A stretch of 7,246 nucleotides of DNA from an uncultured Pseudomonadota bacterium (GCA_900320815.1 ONTY01000060.1:1-7246); one strand, 5' to 3'; positions 1 to 5,542 are shown, counted from the first letter of the stretch. The notes: generated by a model not told the origin, from the sequence alone. Numbers and translations: made by a program.

Positions 1-339
1 CATGACGCAGCACGCCACGCCTGCGGCGCGCGTGGCGGCGGCGTCGGCATCTTCGGGCGGCGCGTCAGGCGCGGCGGCGCCGAGTGTGATGACGCGCGCA
101 CCGTGCACCTGATTCATCCACACCGGGCGCGCGCCGTGCATGGCAGCGGCAAGCCGCGCGCGGTTGGCGGCAACGGCGGCGGGCGCGTCGCCCACATGCG
201 CGCCCATATTGAAAAAAGCACACGGCGCGGCGCTGGCACCGTGCGCGCTGCCGGCGCCGCGCCATGTCATCAGCGCGCGCACGCCGCGCGGCACGGGCCA
301 TTCAGGCGCAAACCAAGGGAAATCTTTACTGCTGTGCAT
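1..339 (-). CDS. pgeF: PgeF/YfiH polyphenol oxidase (laccase-domain) family protein, N-terminal part, cut by window edge
   Basis: Reading the minus strand from the ATG at 339 gives 113 codons with no stop up to the window edge; an in-frame TAG lies four codons upstream, so this is the first possible start. The product begins with the family's W-x-A-P-x-W-P-x-P-x-GVRAL opening (residues 9-23), then F-N-M-G-x-H-V-G-D (43-51), the NR-x-RL helix (59-63), W-M-N-QVHG (74-80, with the metal-ligand histidine at 79) and a D-A-D-A-A-x-T segment (97-103). It stops just before the expected T-A-D-C motif. The family is known for zinc-dependent purine nucleoside phosphorylase/adenosine deaminase activity and for removing misincorporated serine from peptidoglycan precursors. 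About half of a usual 240-260-residue protein is visible. No good ribosome binding site is seen before the ATG, so the start is fairly but not fully certain. It is separated from the pyr operon by a terminator and about 500 bases. Confidence 0.85.
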   Translation of the reverse strand, partial: MHSSKDFPWFAPEWPVPRGVRALMTWRGAGSAHGASAAPCAFFNMGAHVGDAPAAVAANRARLAAAMHGARPVWMNQVHGARVITLGAAAPDAPPEDADAAATRAAGVACCVM

Positions 340-472
340 GGCGACGCACTATATGAGGCGCGGGCGATAGCGCCAAACGGCATGTGGAAAGCAACAGAAA
401 AGGCGCTGCGCCTGTGTGTGTGCAGTGTGCACCGCCTCGGTGTGTGCATGCCGCGCAGCACGTGCGGCCTCT

Positions 473-604
473 TTATGTCGGCGTCTGCCTTGCGTATTCG
501 CTCACCTGCACCAGCGCATCCGCATTCAGCCGCACATGCACTGCGCGCCCTCGCCCTGTGTCGCGGCGGTTAAAGCGCCCACCCGTCCCATTCATATACT
601 CCAT
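473..604 (-). CDS. Doubtful short ORF (43 codons), possible gene remnant or small DNA-binding-like protein
   Basis: Between the pyr terminator and pgeF one minus-strand frame is open from an ATG at 604 (second ATG at 595) to a TAA at 473-475. An in-frame TAA directly precedes the first ATG. Codons are strongly G/C-ending, as in the neighbouring genes, although the sequence just upstream is AT-rich. The peptide has a basic Gly/Arg-rich N-terminus, then a strand-like R-A-V-H-V-R-L and a helix-like stretch ending E-Y-A-R-Q. This loosely recalls a ribbon-helix-helix fold, but it is too short to claim one. GGAG lies only 3 nt before the 595 ATG, too close for a normal Shine-Dalgarno. I do not recognise a family. 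It could be a real microprotein, the stub of a decayed gene, or chance in GC-rich DNA. Confidence 0.22.
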   Translation of the reverse strand: MEYMNGTGGRFNRRDTGRGRAVHVRLNADALVQVSEYARQTPT

Positions 605-618
605 TTAATATGTTATGG

Positions 619-755
619 ATACCGGTAACTTATGTAGGCCAGAACGTATATACCCATGCACTACTCTCTCTAAACAAAGACAAAATATCACCACATACTC
701 CACCAATATACACATGAATGCCGGCAACTTATGCCGGCATTCATACCATACCCAT
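619..755. repeat. Pair of diverged about 38-bp direct repeats in the spacer downstream of the pyr operon
   Basis: Bases 619-657 and 718-755 align at an offset of 99, with one gap. Both contain CCGG-(T/C)-AACTTATG followed by a GGC, then about 15 variable bases, and both end in TACCCAT. The right copy forms a perfect hairpin (listed separately); the left copy has lost most of the pairing. The 58 bases between the copies are AT-rich and hold no recognisable gene. The terminal TACCC motif recurs in the repeats upstream of yqgE, so the two sets may be related, but I cannot prove it. Confidence 0.5.
714..744. other. Perfect 13-bp hairpin with 5-nt loop
   Basis: Left arm 714-726 (ATGAATGCCGGCA), loop 727-731 (ACTTA), right arm 732-744, fully complementary. 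Neither strand has a T-run after the stem, so this is not a classical intrinsic terminator. It lies about 34 bases beyond the proper terminator of the pyr operon. It could be a REP-like extragenic palindrome, a second 3'-end-protecting stem, or part of a small mobile repeat. Confidence 0.7.
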
Positions 756-777
756 AGATAAAGCGAAGTATGGAGGC

Positions 778-807
778 AAAAGAAAAGGCGGTGTCTGCCA
801 CCGCCTT
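778..807 (-). terminator. Intrinsic terminator of the pyr operon
   Basis: Read on the minus strand, 807 down to 785 forms a perfect 9-bp stem (AAGGCGGTG paired with CACCGCCTT) around a 5-nt loop. It is followed by a U-tract of four T, one C and four T ending at 778. The stem starts 29 bases after the pyrC' stop codon, which is the expected position for the end of the yqgE-to-pyrC' transcript. On the opposite strand the stem is followed by GG, so it should act in one direction only. Confidence 0.88.
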
Positions 808-836
808 GGTGTGAACCCGTGCTGGCGTTCCGCTGC

Positions 837-2144
837 TCATGCGCCATCAGCAGTGGCATCCCACGCCAGCTGCCCGCCGGTGAAGGTGTAGCGCACGCGC
901 CCGCACATTTCGCGCCCTTCAAAGGGAGTGTTCTTGCCCGCGCTGTGCAGGGTGTCATCGCCCACCATCCAGCGTGCAGCAGGGTCAAACACGCACACAT
1001 CGGCCAGCGCGCCTTCGTGCAACTGTCCGCAGCTGCCCTGCAACTCATCGCCCAGCCCGCTGCCAATGACGGCGGCGGCGCCACTGGTGACGCACGCCAG
1101 CGCGCGACGCTGGCGCGCTGCGTCGTCCCCAGCCCAGTGCAGCGCCAGCGGCAGCAGCAGCTCCAGGCCGACTGCGCCCGCTTCGGCCTCGGCAAAAGGC
1201 AGGTGCTTGGCGTCGCTGCCTACCGGGGCGTGATTGGAAACGAGCGCGTCCAGCGTGCCATCGGCCAGCGCCTGCCCCAGCGCCTGGCGGTCAGCGGCCT
1301 GGCGCAGCGGCGGCAGCAGGCGGGCGCGGCTGTCAAAGTTGCACATCGCCTCCTCGTCGCACAGCAGCAAGTTGTTGATGGAGACGTCAGCGGTCACGGG
1401 CAGCCCTTCCGCCTTGGCCTGGCGCAGCAGCGCAGCGCCTGCGGCACTCGAGATGCGGCAGATGTGCACGCGCGGACCTGAGCTGCCCGGGCTGCGCACG
1501 GCGCGCATGAGTTCAAAGATGGTGTGCAGCGCGATGGTTTCAGCGGCCACGGGCACGCTGGCCAGTCCCATGCGTGTGGCCAGCGCACCGCTGGCCGCTG
1601 CGCTGCCGCCCAGCCAGGCGTCTTGCGGGCGCAACCACACGGCGTAGCCAAAGGTGTCGGCGTATTGCATGGTGCGCTGGAGCACCTGGGTGTTGACCAG
1701 CGGCACGTCGGCATGGCCAAAGGCGACGCAGCCGGCCTCGGTCAGGCGCACCATCTCCGTGAGCGCCTCGCCTTTCAGGCCGCGCGTGAGCGCGCCCTGC
1801 GGCAACACGCGCGCCATGCCAAGGCGAGTGGCGCGGGTGATGAGCATCTCAACGAGGCCAGGCTCGTCGAGGACGGGGTCGGTGTCGGGCGGGCATACGA
1901 GTGAGGTCACGCCGCCGGCCACAGCGGCGCGCATGTCGCACTCTAGCCTGGGCAGGCGCGCAGCAAGGTCAACGAGGCCGGGCAGCACCCAGCAGCCACG
2001 CGCGTCAATGCGCCGCTGCGGAGCAAAGTCTGCGGGCGCGGCGCCAATGGCGGCGATGCGTCCGTCGGCGATGGCAAGGTCGGCGACTTCGTCGCGACCA
2101 GTGGCCGGGTCGATGACGCGGCCATGTTCAATGAGTGTGTTCAT
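837..2144 (-). CDS. pyrC': Dihydroorotase-like protein, non-catalytic PyrC' (PyrX) type
   Basis: A 435-residue amidohydrolase-fold protein of dihydroorotase type. It has the N-terminal G-R-V-I-D-P and PGLVDL (residues 55-60) segments, the G-V-T-S-L-V-C-P-P-D-T-D-P-V-L-D block (78-93), T-R-G-L-K-G-E (120-126) and a C-terminal N-T-P-F-x-G segment. The active site is gone. The metal-binding H-x-H after PGLVDL is A61-A62-R63, the R-E-P-G loop behind it is shortened, the D-D-G-type ligand region reads F-G-H-A-D (142-146), and the catalytic Asp of D-H-x-P is N304 (S-N-H-A-P). In Pseudomonas, such PyrC' chains are known to be inactive and needed for assembly of a dodecameric aspartate carbamoyltransferase. 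The position directly after pyrB supports the same role here. The true dihydroorotase should then be encoded elsewhere. The start at 2144 is chosen because the family begins there (M-N-T-L-I); the frame stays open upstream with unrelated sequence. No clear ribosome binding site is seen in the 52-nt gap after pyrB, which suggests translation linked to pyrB. Many annotations simply call this gene pyrC. Confidence 0.9.
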   Translation of the reverse strand: MNTLIEHGRVIDPATGRDEVADLAIADGRIAAIGAAPADFAPQRRIDARGCWVLPGLVDLAARLPRLECDMRAAVAGGVTSLVCPPDTDPVLDEPGLVEMLITRATRLGMARVLPQGALTRGLKGEALTEMVRLTEAGCVAFGHADVPLVNTQVLQRTMQYADTFGYAVWLRPQDAWLGGSAAASGALATRMGLASVPVAAETIALHTIFELMRAVRSPGSSGPRVHICRISSAAGAALLRQAKAEGLPVTADVSINNLLLCDEEAMCNFDSRARLLPPLRQAADRQALGQALADGTLDALVSNHAPVGSDAKHLPFAEAEAGAVGLELLLPLALHWAGDDAARQRRALACVTSGAAAVIGSGLGDELQGSCGQLHEGALADVCVFDPAARWMVGDDTLHSAGKNTPFEGREMCGRVRYTFTGGQLAWDATADGA

Positions 2145-2196
2145 GGGCGGGGAACAATGAAAGAGTGTTTTTTCAGGGGCAGAAGTGGGAAGCCGC

Positions 2197-3159
2197 TCAC
2201 GCCGCATTGCCCGCGACGATGCCAAGCACCGCCATGCGCACAGCGATGCCAAAGGTCACTTGCGGGAGGATGACGCTCTGGCTGCCGTCGGCCACTGCCG
2301 AGTCAATTTCCACGCCCCGGTTGATGGGGCCGGGGTGCATGACGATGGCGTCCGGCTTGGCGACTCGCAGCTTTTCGGGCGTGAGGCCAAAGCACTTGAA
2401 GTATTCGCGCCGGCTTGGCAGCAGCGCGCCGTTCATGCGCTCGTTTTGCAGCCGCAGCATGATGATGACGTCGCAGTCACGGATGCCTTCTTCCATGTTG
2501 TGGAACACGCGCACGCCCATTGCGGCGATGTTGGCGGGCAACAGCGTCTTGGGACCGACGACGCGCACCTCGGCAGCGCCGAGCGTGCGCAGCGCATGGA
2601 TGTCGCTGCGCGCCACGCGCGAGTGCAGGATGTCGCCCACGATGGCCACGCGCAAGCTGGAGAAATCGTGCTTGTAGTGGCGGATGGTGTACATGTCCAG
2701 CAGCGCCTGCGTGGGGTGTGCGTGGCGCCCGTCGCCAGCGTTGACAACGTGCACGTGCGGCGCCACGTGCCGCGCCAGCAGATAGGGCGCGCCGCTTTCG
2801 CTGTGGCGCACAACGAAGATGTCGGCAGACATGGCGCTGAGGTTGGCGATGGTGTCCAGCAGGCTCTCGCCCTTGGACGTTGATGAGCGCGCAATGTCCA
2901 GCGTGTACACGTCCGCCGACAGCCGCGTGGCGGCAATGTCAAACGTAGTGCGCGTGCGCGTGCTGTTTTCAAAAAACAGGTTGAAGACGCTGCGCCCACG
3001 CAGCAGCGGCACTTTCTTCACCTCGCGGTCGCTCACACTCACGAACTGCGTGGCGGTGTCCAGAATCTGCGTGAGGATTTCGCGCGGCAGCCCTTCGGGG
3101 CTGAGCAGGTGAATCAGCTCGCCGTTTTTGTTCAGTTGCGGGTTGGGTTGCCCGGTCAT
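2197..3159 (-). CDS. pyrB: Aspartate carbamoyltransferase catalytic subunit
   Basis: A 320-residue cytosolic enzyme that condenses carbamoyl phosphate and L-aspartate to N-carbamoyl-L-aspartate, the committed step of UMP synthesis. All diagnostic motifs are present: the carbamoyl-phosphate loop S-T-R-T-R (66-70), S-S-T-S-K-G-E-S (92-99, with the lysine that reaches into the adjacent active site), H-P-T-Q-A-L-L-D (148-155), [11 protein letters not shown] (175-185), R-L-Q-N-E-R-M (236-242) and H-P-G-P-I-N-R-G (275-282). No pyrI-like regulatory chain is in the window. Together with the following pyrC', this points to a class A ATCase (PyrB plus inactive DHOase). The start at 3159 is well supported: AAGGAG lies 9 nt upstream at 3169-3174, inside the last codons of pyrR, whose stop is 6 nt away. 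No sign of damage. Confidence 0.97.
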   Translation of the reverse strand: MTGQPNPQLNKNGELIHLLSPEGLPREILTQILDTATQFVSVSDREVKKVPLLRGRSVFNLFFENSTRTRTTFDIAATRLSADVYTLDIARSSTSKGESLLDTIANLSAMSADIFVVRHSESGAPYLLARHVAPHVHVVNAGDGRHAHPTQALLDMYTIRHYKHDFSSLRVAIVGDILHSRVARSDIHALRTLGAAEVRVVGPKTLLPANIAAMGVRVFHNMEEGIRDCDVIIMLRLQNERMNGALLPSRREYFKCFGLTPEKLRVAKPDAIVMHPGPINRGVEIDSAVADGSQSVILPQVTFGIAVRMAVLGIVAGNAA

Positions 3160-3165
3160 GGTTGC

Positions 3166-3663
3166 TCACTCCTTTTCAATACGGAAGGTGAAGGCGCCGC
3201 CCTCGTCCTGCGCCAGGCGCAGTGAGGTGCCCTGCGGCAGCGCCACACGCGCGGCAGCGCAGTCAGCGGCAATGGGCAACTGCCGCTCGCCACGGTCCAC
3301 CAGCACCGCCAGGCGCACGCGCGCCGGGCGCCCGTAATCAAACAGTTCGTTGATGACGGCGCGCACGGTGCGCCCGGTGTGCAGCACATCGTCCAGCAGC
3401 AGGATGTCGGCGCCATTCACCTCAAAGGGCAGCGCCGTTTGCTCGGTTGCCGCCAGCCCACGGCGCGCGTAATCGTCGCGGTGCATGGCCGATGAAATGG
3501 CGCCGACCTCACCCGGCAGCTGCAAATCCGCGCGCAGCCGCTCGGCCAGCCAGCGCCCGCCAGAGACCACGCCCACCAGCCGCGTCTCGGCTGCCAGCAG
3601 CGGGCGCACGCCGCGCAGCAACTCGGCATACAGCGCCTCGGCATCCAAAGAAAGTGAACTCAT
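3166..3663 (-). CDS. pyrR: PyrR-type phosphoribosyltransferase (pyrimidine regulator / uracil phosphoribosyltransferase)
   Basis: A 165-residue type I phosphoribosyltransferase. The PRPP-binding loop is clear: three hydrophobic residues, then D-D-V-L-H-T-G-R-T at 91-99. The PyrR-specific V-L-V-D-R-G-x-R-x-L-P-I segment follows, and G-V-x-S-G-G-R near residue 31 corresponds to the family's N-terminal G-I-x-x-x-G motif. In Bacillus, PyrR binds UMP and pyr leader RNA to promote attenuation and also has weak uracil phosphoribosyltransferase activity. Here no leader or attenuator is visible before pyrR or pyrB, because the genes abut, so RNA attenuation within this stretch is unlikely. The ATG at 3663 overlaps the ruvX TGA as ATGA, a 4-nt overlap suggesting coupled translation. 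GAGGAG at 3670-3675 sits 6 nt upstream and supports this start. The length is slightly under the 175-180 usual in Firmicutes. Confidence 0.9.
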   Translation of the reverse strand: MSSLSLDAEALYAELLRGVRPLLAAETRLVGVVSGGRWLAERLRADLQLPGEVGAISSAMHRDDYARRGLAATEQTALPFEVNGADILLLDDVLHTGRTVRAVINELFDYGRPARVRLAVLVDRGERQLPIAADCAAARVALPQGTSLRLAQDEGGAFTFRIEKE

Positions 3664-4052
3664 ATCTCGCTCCTCAAAAACTGCTCCAGGATGATGGCCG
3701 CTGCCGCTGCGTCCGCGTCGCGTGCGCGCAGCGCGTGTGCTTCCGTGGTGCTGTAACGCTCATCGACTTCATGCACCGGCAGCCCAAAGCGCCCACGCAA
3801 CTGGCGCGCAAAGCGCCGCGCGCGGCGCGTGTTCTCATGTTCGGCGCCATCGGGGTGAAAGGGCACACCCACCACCAGCGCATCGGGCTGCCAGGCGGCA
3901 ATGCGCGCGCCAATCTGCTGCCAGCGCGCCTGCCCCTGCGCCGCAATCGTGGGCTGCGGCGTGGCACTGTGCGTCAAGGCGTTGCCCACTGCCACGCCGC
4001 AACGCCGCGCACCCCAGTCAAACGCCATGAAACGGGCAGCAGCGTCAGGCAT
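3660..4052 (-). CDS. ruvX: RuvX/YqgF putative Holliday-junction resolvase-like / pre-16S rRNA nuclease
   Basis: A 130-residue RNase H-fold protein. It shows the first catalytic strand F-D-W-G-x-R-R-C-G-V-A-V-G (residues 11-23, Asp12), the V-V-G-V-P-x-H-x-D-G strand-loop (60-69), the V-D-E-R-Y-S-T-T-E-A motif (96-105, acidic E98) and the C-terminal D-A-D-x-x-A-A-x-x-x-L-E-x-F-L helix with its acidic residues (112-126). The family was first proposed to resolve Holliday junctions and is better supported as the nuclease maturing the 5' end of 16S rRNA. The ATG at 4052 overlaps the 3' end of yqgE by 8 nt. An alternative ATG eight codons later (4028) would leave only two residues before the catalytic strand. 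The open frame before 4052 is not family-like, so 4052 is preferred even though no strong ribosome binding site is seen. yqgE-ruvX is a common proteobacterial pair. Confidence 0.93.
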   Translation of the reverse strand: MPDAAARFMAFDWGARRCGVAVGNALTHSATPQPTIAAQGQARWQQIGARIAAWQPDALVVGVPFHPDGAEHENTRRARRFARQLRGRFGLPVHEVDERYSTTEAHALRARDADAAAAAIILEQFLRSEI

Positions 4053-4644
4053 GACCGGCTTCGGACGTGAGCATCCACGCCTGCATACCCAGCAGCGCCA
4101 GCGCCCGCTCATACCGCTGCTCTACGGGAGCCTCAAACATCAGCGCCACATCGGCGCCCACCGTCAGCCAGTCGTTGCGCGCAATCTCCGCCTCAAGCTG
4201 CCCCGCGCCCCACGAGGAAAAACCCAGCGCCATCAACAGACGCGGCGGCCCTCCGCCGGCAGCCACCGCTTCCAGCACATCGCGCGAGGCCGTCACCTCA
4301 AGCCCGCCCGCCACGCTGAGCGTGGAGGCATACAGCGACTCATCGGGCGCCATGCCCTCCACAGTCATGCGCTCGTGCAGCACAAAACCGCGCTCCGGCT
4401 GCAGCGGTCCGCCCAAAAACACCGGCTGCACGCCCAACTCCGCGCGACCCAGCGGCAGATTCACACGGCGGAACAACTCGCGCATATCAAAGCTCCCTGG
4501 CTTGTTGATGATGAAACCCATCGCGCCATGCGGCGAGTGCTCACACACATACACCACGCTGCGCGCAAACGGCTCATCGCGCACGCCCGGCATGGCAATA
4601 AGAAAGTGGTTGTCCAACTGAATGGCGCCTGCTTCATCATCCAT
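4045..4644 (-). CDS. yqgE: YqgE/AlgH family protein (UPF0301)
   Basis: A 199-residue protein with all YqgE/AlgH hallmarks: N-H-F-L-I-A-M-P (residues 12-19), R-S-V-V-Y-V-C-E-H followed by G-A-M-G-F-I-I-N-K-P (28-49), then V-F-L-G-G-P-L-Q-P-E-R-G-F-V-L-H, and near the C-terminus A-L-G-F-S-S-W-G-A-G-Q-L-E with N-D-W-L-T. The function is not settled; AlgH was named for effects on alginate in Pseudomonas, and the protein is usually a neighbour of ruvX. The frame is open to an ATG at 4719, but that extension is unlike the family. The ATG at 4644 puts N-H-F-L-I-A-M-P at the usual distance from the start and is chosen. This is the first gene of the operon. Its upstream region is AT-rich, with a candidate promoter about 80 bases away. 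The final codons overlap ruvX. Confidence 0.93.
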   Translation of the reverse strand: MDDEAGAIQLDNHFLIAMPGVRDEPFARSVVYVCEHSPHGAMGFIINKPGSFDMRELFRRVNLPLGRAELGVQPVFLGGPLQPERGFVLHERMTVEGMAPDESLYASTLSVAGGLEVTASRDVLEAVAAGGGPPRLLMALGFSSWGAGQLEAEIARNDWLTVGADVALMFEAPVEQRYERALALLGMQAWMLTSEAGHA

Positions 4645-4702
4645 GCGCGCAATTGTAGTGAGCGCCCCCCGCCCGACGCTGGCTGCGGAGGCGAGGAAAA
4701 GG

Positions 4703-4764
4703 CAAATACCCCAATTCATATCATCGTATTACCATTGTATATTACTGAAAATCAAGATATACCA
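4703..4764. repeat. Degenerate 62-bp intergenic repeat, copy 1
   Basis: Starts CAAATACCCC and ends near ATATACCA. It aligns without gaps over 62 bases with copy 2; I count about 42 identities. It contains GTATAT at 4737-4742 and ATATAC at 4757-4762, an inverted repeat with a 14-nt loop. It lies in the leader of the yqgE operon and includes the candidate promoter. No known repeat family is recognised. Confidence 0.6.
4726..4755 (-). promoter_or_regulatory. Candidate sigma70 promoter for the yqgE-ruvX-pyrR-pyrB-pyrC' operon
   Basis: On the minus strand TTGATT (4755-4750) and TAATAC (4731-4726) are separated by 18 bases, about 80 bases before the yqgE ATG. It is the best -35/-10 pair I can see in the AT-rich leader, but both hexamers are imperfect and AT-rich DNA yields such matches by chance. 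It falls wholly inside a repeat unit (4703-4764) and overlaps the GTATAT/ATATAC inverted repeat, which could make that repeat an operator. Confidence 0.3.
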
Positions 4765-4809
4765 TAGCAACTATTGCATAAAGCCAGAGTGTGATGAATT
4801 GCTGTCCGT

Positions 4810-4904
4810 CAAATACCCTGCATATTTATAGCGCATCACCCTTGTATATTACAGATAATTCGCATATACCCTTCGCCATCCAGAAAAATTCCTGACACGC
4901 GCTG
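4810..4904. repeat. Degenerate intergenic repeat, copy 2 (62-bp core plus about 33-bp tail)
   Basis: The core 4810-4871 begins CAAATACCCTGCATAT and holds TTGTATATTAC. The GTATAT (4844-4849) and ATATAC (4864-4869) arms have the same 14-nt loop as in copy 1. The tail, CCCTTCGCCAT then AGAAA and TTCC, matches the right part of copy 4. Read on the minus strand, this copy and copy 3 lie 132 bases (44 codons) apart in one open frame (4826-5011). That frame may only reflect the repeat structure. Confidence 0.6.
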
Positions 4905-4941
4905 CCGGCAAGGGTTTGGGGTGGGATTGTGTAGACCTTTT

Positions 4942-5003
4942 CAAATACCCCGCATATAAACAGCACGCTACCCTTATTTTTCACAGGCGTATACAAGATA
5001 CCC
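4942..5003. repeat. Degenerate 62-bp intergenic repeat, copy 3
   Basis: Begins CAAATACCCCGCATAT and ends AGATACCCC, gapless against copies 1 and 2 over 62 bases, with most divergence in the central 20. It continues with CTCTCCAT, echoing the CTTCGCCAT tail of copies 2 and 4. It lacks the GTATAT/ATATAC pair of copies 1 and 2 but contains GTATAC. No transposase, terminal repeats or site duplications are seen around it. Confidence 0.55.
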
Positions 5004-5118
5004 CTCTCCATTTCTCATACAGAAATACGTATGAACATATTTACCCGCATATCGTGCCGGAAATGAATCGCCATAGATAAGAGTATCCAAGCCATATAAA
5101 ATTGTCTCGCGCCTCTTT

Positions 5119-5364
5119 GTGCATCACCAGGCTCAAATGCTCCACACAGCATCCATCTCTCACATCCCCCTGACCCAAAGCGGTGTGTATCGTCCGCCGT
5201 TTCGCGGCATGGGCGCGCGGTTTCTGCGTGGGGTGTGCGTGCTGCTCATCGCTGCCCTGCTCAACACCAGCTTGGCGCCCTTGGTGCATGCCGCGCAAAG
5301 GAAGCTGCATGAGCCGCCTGCTGTAGCCGCCACCCATGATGCCTGCCAGCGCAATGTTTGCTGA
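5119..5364 (+). CDS. Short ORF with signal-peptide-like N-terminus, probably a truncated remnant of an exported protein
   Basis: A + strand frame of 81 codons (GTG start 5119; ATG at 5209 as an alternative) in a GC-rich block set between AT-rich sequences. From the 5209 ATG the peptide runs M-G-A-R-F-L-R-G, then about 15 hydrophobic residues, then L-A-P-L-V-H-A-A-Q-R. This is a textbook signal peptide with basic n-region, h-region and an A-x-A-like cleavage site. Only about 25 residues follow before the stop, too few for a typical exported protein. I suspect the preserved start of a longer secreted or surface protein whose body was lost, though a small secreted peptide is possible. No family is recognised. 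No ribosome binding site is evident before either start. The minus-strand frame across the same bases looks like a shadow. Confidence 0.3.
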   Translation: MHHQAQMLHTASISHIPLTQSGVYRPPFRGMGARFLRGVCVLLIAALLNTSLAPLVHAAQRKLHEPPAVAATHDACQRNVC

Positions 5365-5373
5365 GTCTATAAT

Positions 5374-5530
5374 AATGGCTTATTTTTTGTTCACCTATAT
5401 GCTTCATAAGCAGATAGCCCTTCGCCATAGAAAGTTCCCGAACGATGCAGTCATTCATCCAAACGGACAACGCTATATACGACGCGAAAGATATTTTGAT
5501 TTTATGGAAAAGCACCATTTTTTGAAGTAA
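5374..5530 (+). CDS. Doubtful small ORF overlapping a repeat
   Basis: An ATG at 5374 opens about 51 codons ending at TAA 5528-5530; the frame is also open from 5336. The peptide is rich in aromatic and basic residues (H-P-N-G-Q-R-Y-I-R-R-E-R-Y near the middle), with no recognised domain. Its first third is repeat copy 4, no ribosome binding site is visible, and the minus strand is equally open here. I list it only because its C-terminal half has a protein-like composition. Confidence 0.15.
5378..5444. repeat. Degenerate intergenic repeat, partial copy 4
   Basis: GCTTATTTTTTGTTCAC parallels CCTTATTTTTCAC of copy 3. Further on, CCCTTCGCCATAGAAA followed by TTCCCGA parallels the tail of copy 2. 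The left half of the unit (CAAATACCC) is missing. A short stretch at 5070-5092 (GCCATAGATAA) may be a further scrap of the same family, as may CCCATAGATAAA at 751-762. Confidence 0.45.
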
Positions 5531-5542
5531 TTTTAAGAAATC

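Noticed and set aside
340..472. Promoter or gene between the short ORF and pgeF
   Set aside because: GC-rich sequence with GTGTGT-type runs; no convincing -35/-10 pair, ribosome binding site or protein-like frame seen.
103..573. Long + strand frame (156 codons) opposite pgeF and the spacer
   Set aside because: Low-complexity, His/Arg/Ala-rich peptide, antisense to the clearly recognisable PgeF N-terminus; a GC-rich shadow frame.
714..744. Second intrinsic terminator
   Set aside because: A perfect stem, but no T-run follows on either strand; the terminator at 778-807 already serves the operon.
819..1481. Large + strand frame (220 codons) antisense to pyrC'
   Set aside because: Gln/Ala/Arg-rich with no domain; the minus strand encodes a clear dihydroorotase-fold protein over the same bases.
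2145..2252. Longer N-terminus for pyrC' starting at 2252
   Set aside because: The extra 36 residues are unlike the family and would overlap pyrB; the family start M-N-T-L-I fits 2144.
4645..4719. Longer N-terminus for yqgE starting at 4719
   Set aside because: It resembles a weak signal peptide, but YqgE is cytosolic and family members begin just before N-H-F-L-I-A-M-P; part of the extension lies in repeat DNA.
3901..4767. 288-codon + strand frame across ruvX, yqgE and the first repeat
   Set aside because: Composition is typical of an antisense shadow (His/Arg/Gln-rich); both minus-strand genes beneath it have full family motifs.
4703..5040. CRISPR array in the repeat island
   Set aside because: Only three to four units, about 68 percent identical, with unequal spacing and no cas genes; CRISPR repeats are nearly identical and regularly spaced.
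5041..5337. 98-codon minus-strand frame opposite the signal-peptide ORF
   Set aside because: No recognised motif and composition fitting an antisense shadow of the + strand hydrophobic segment.
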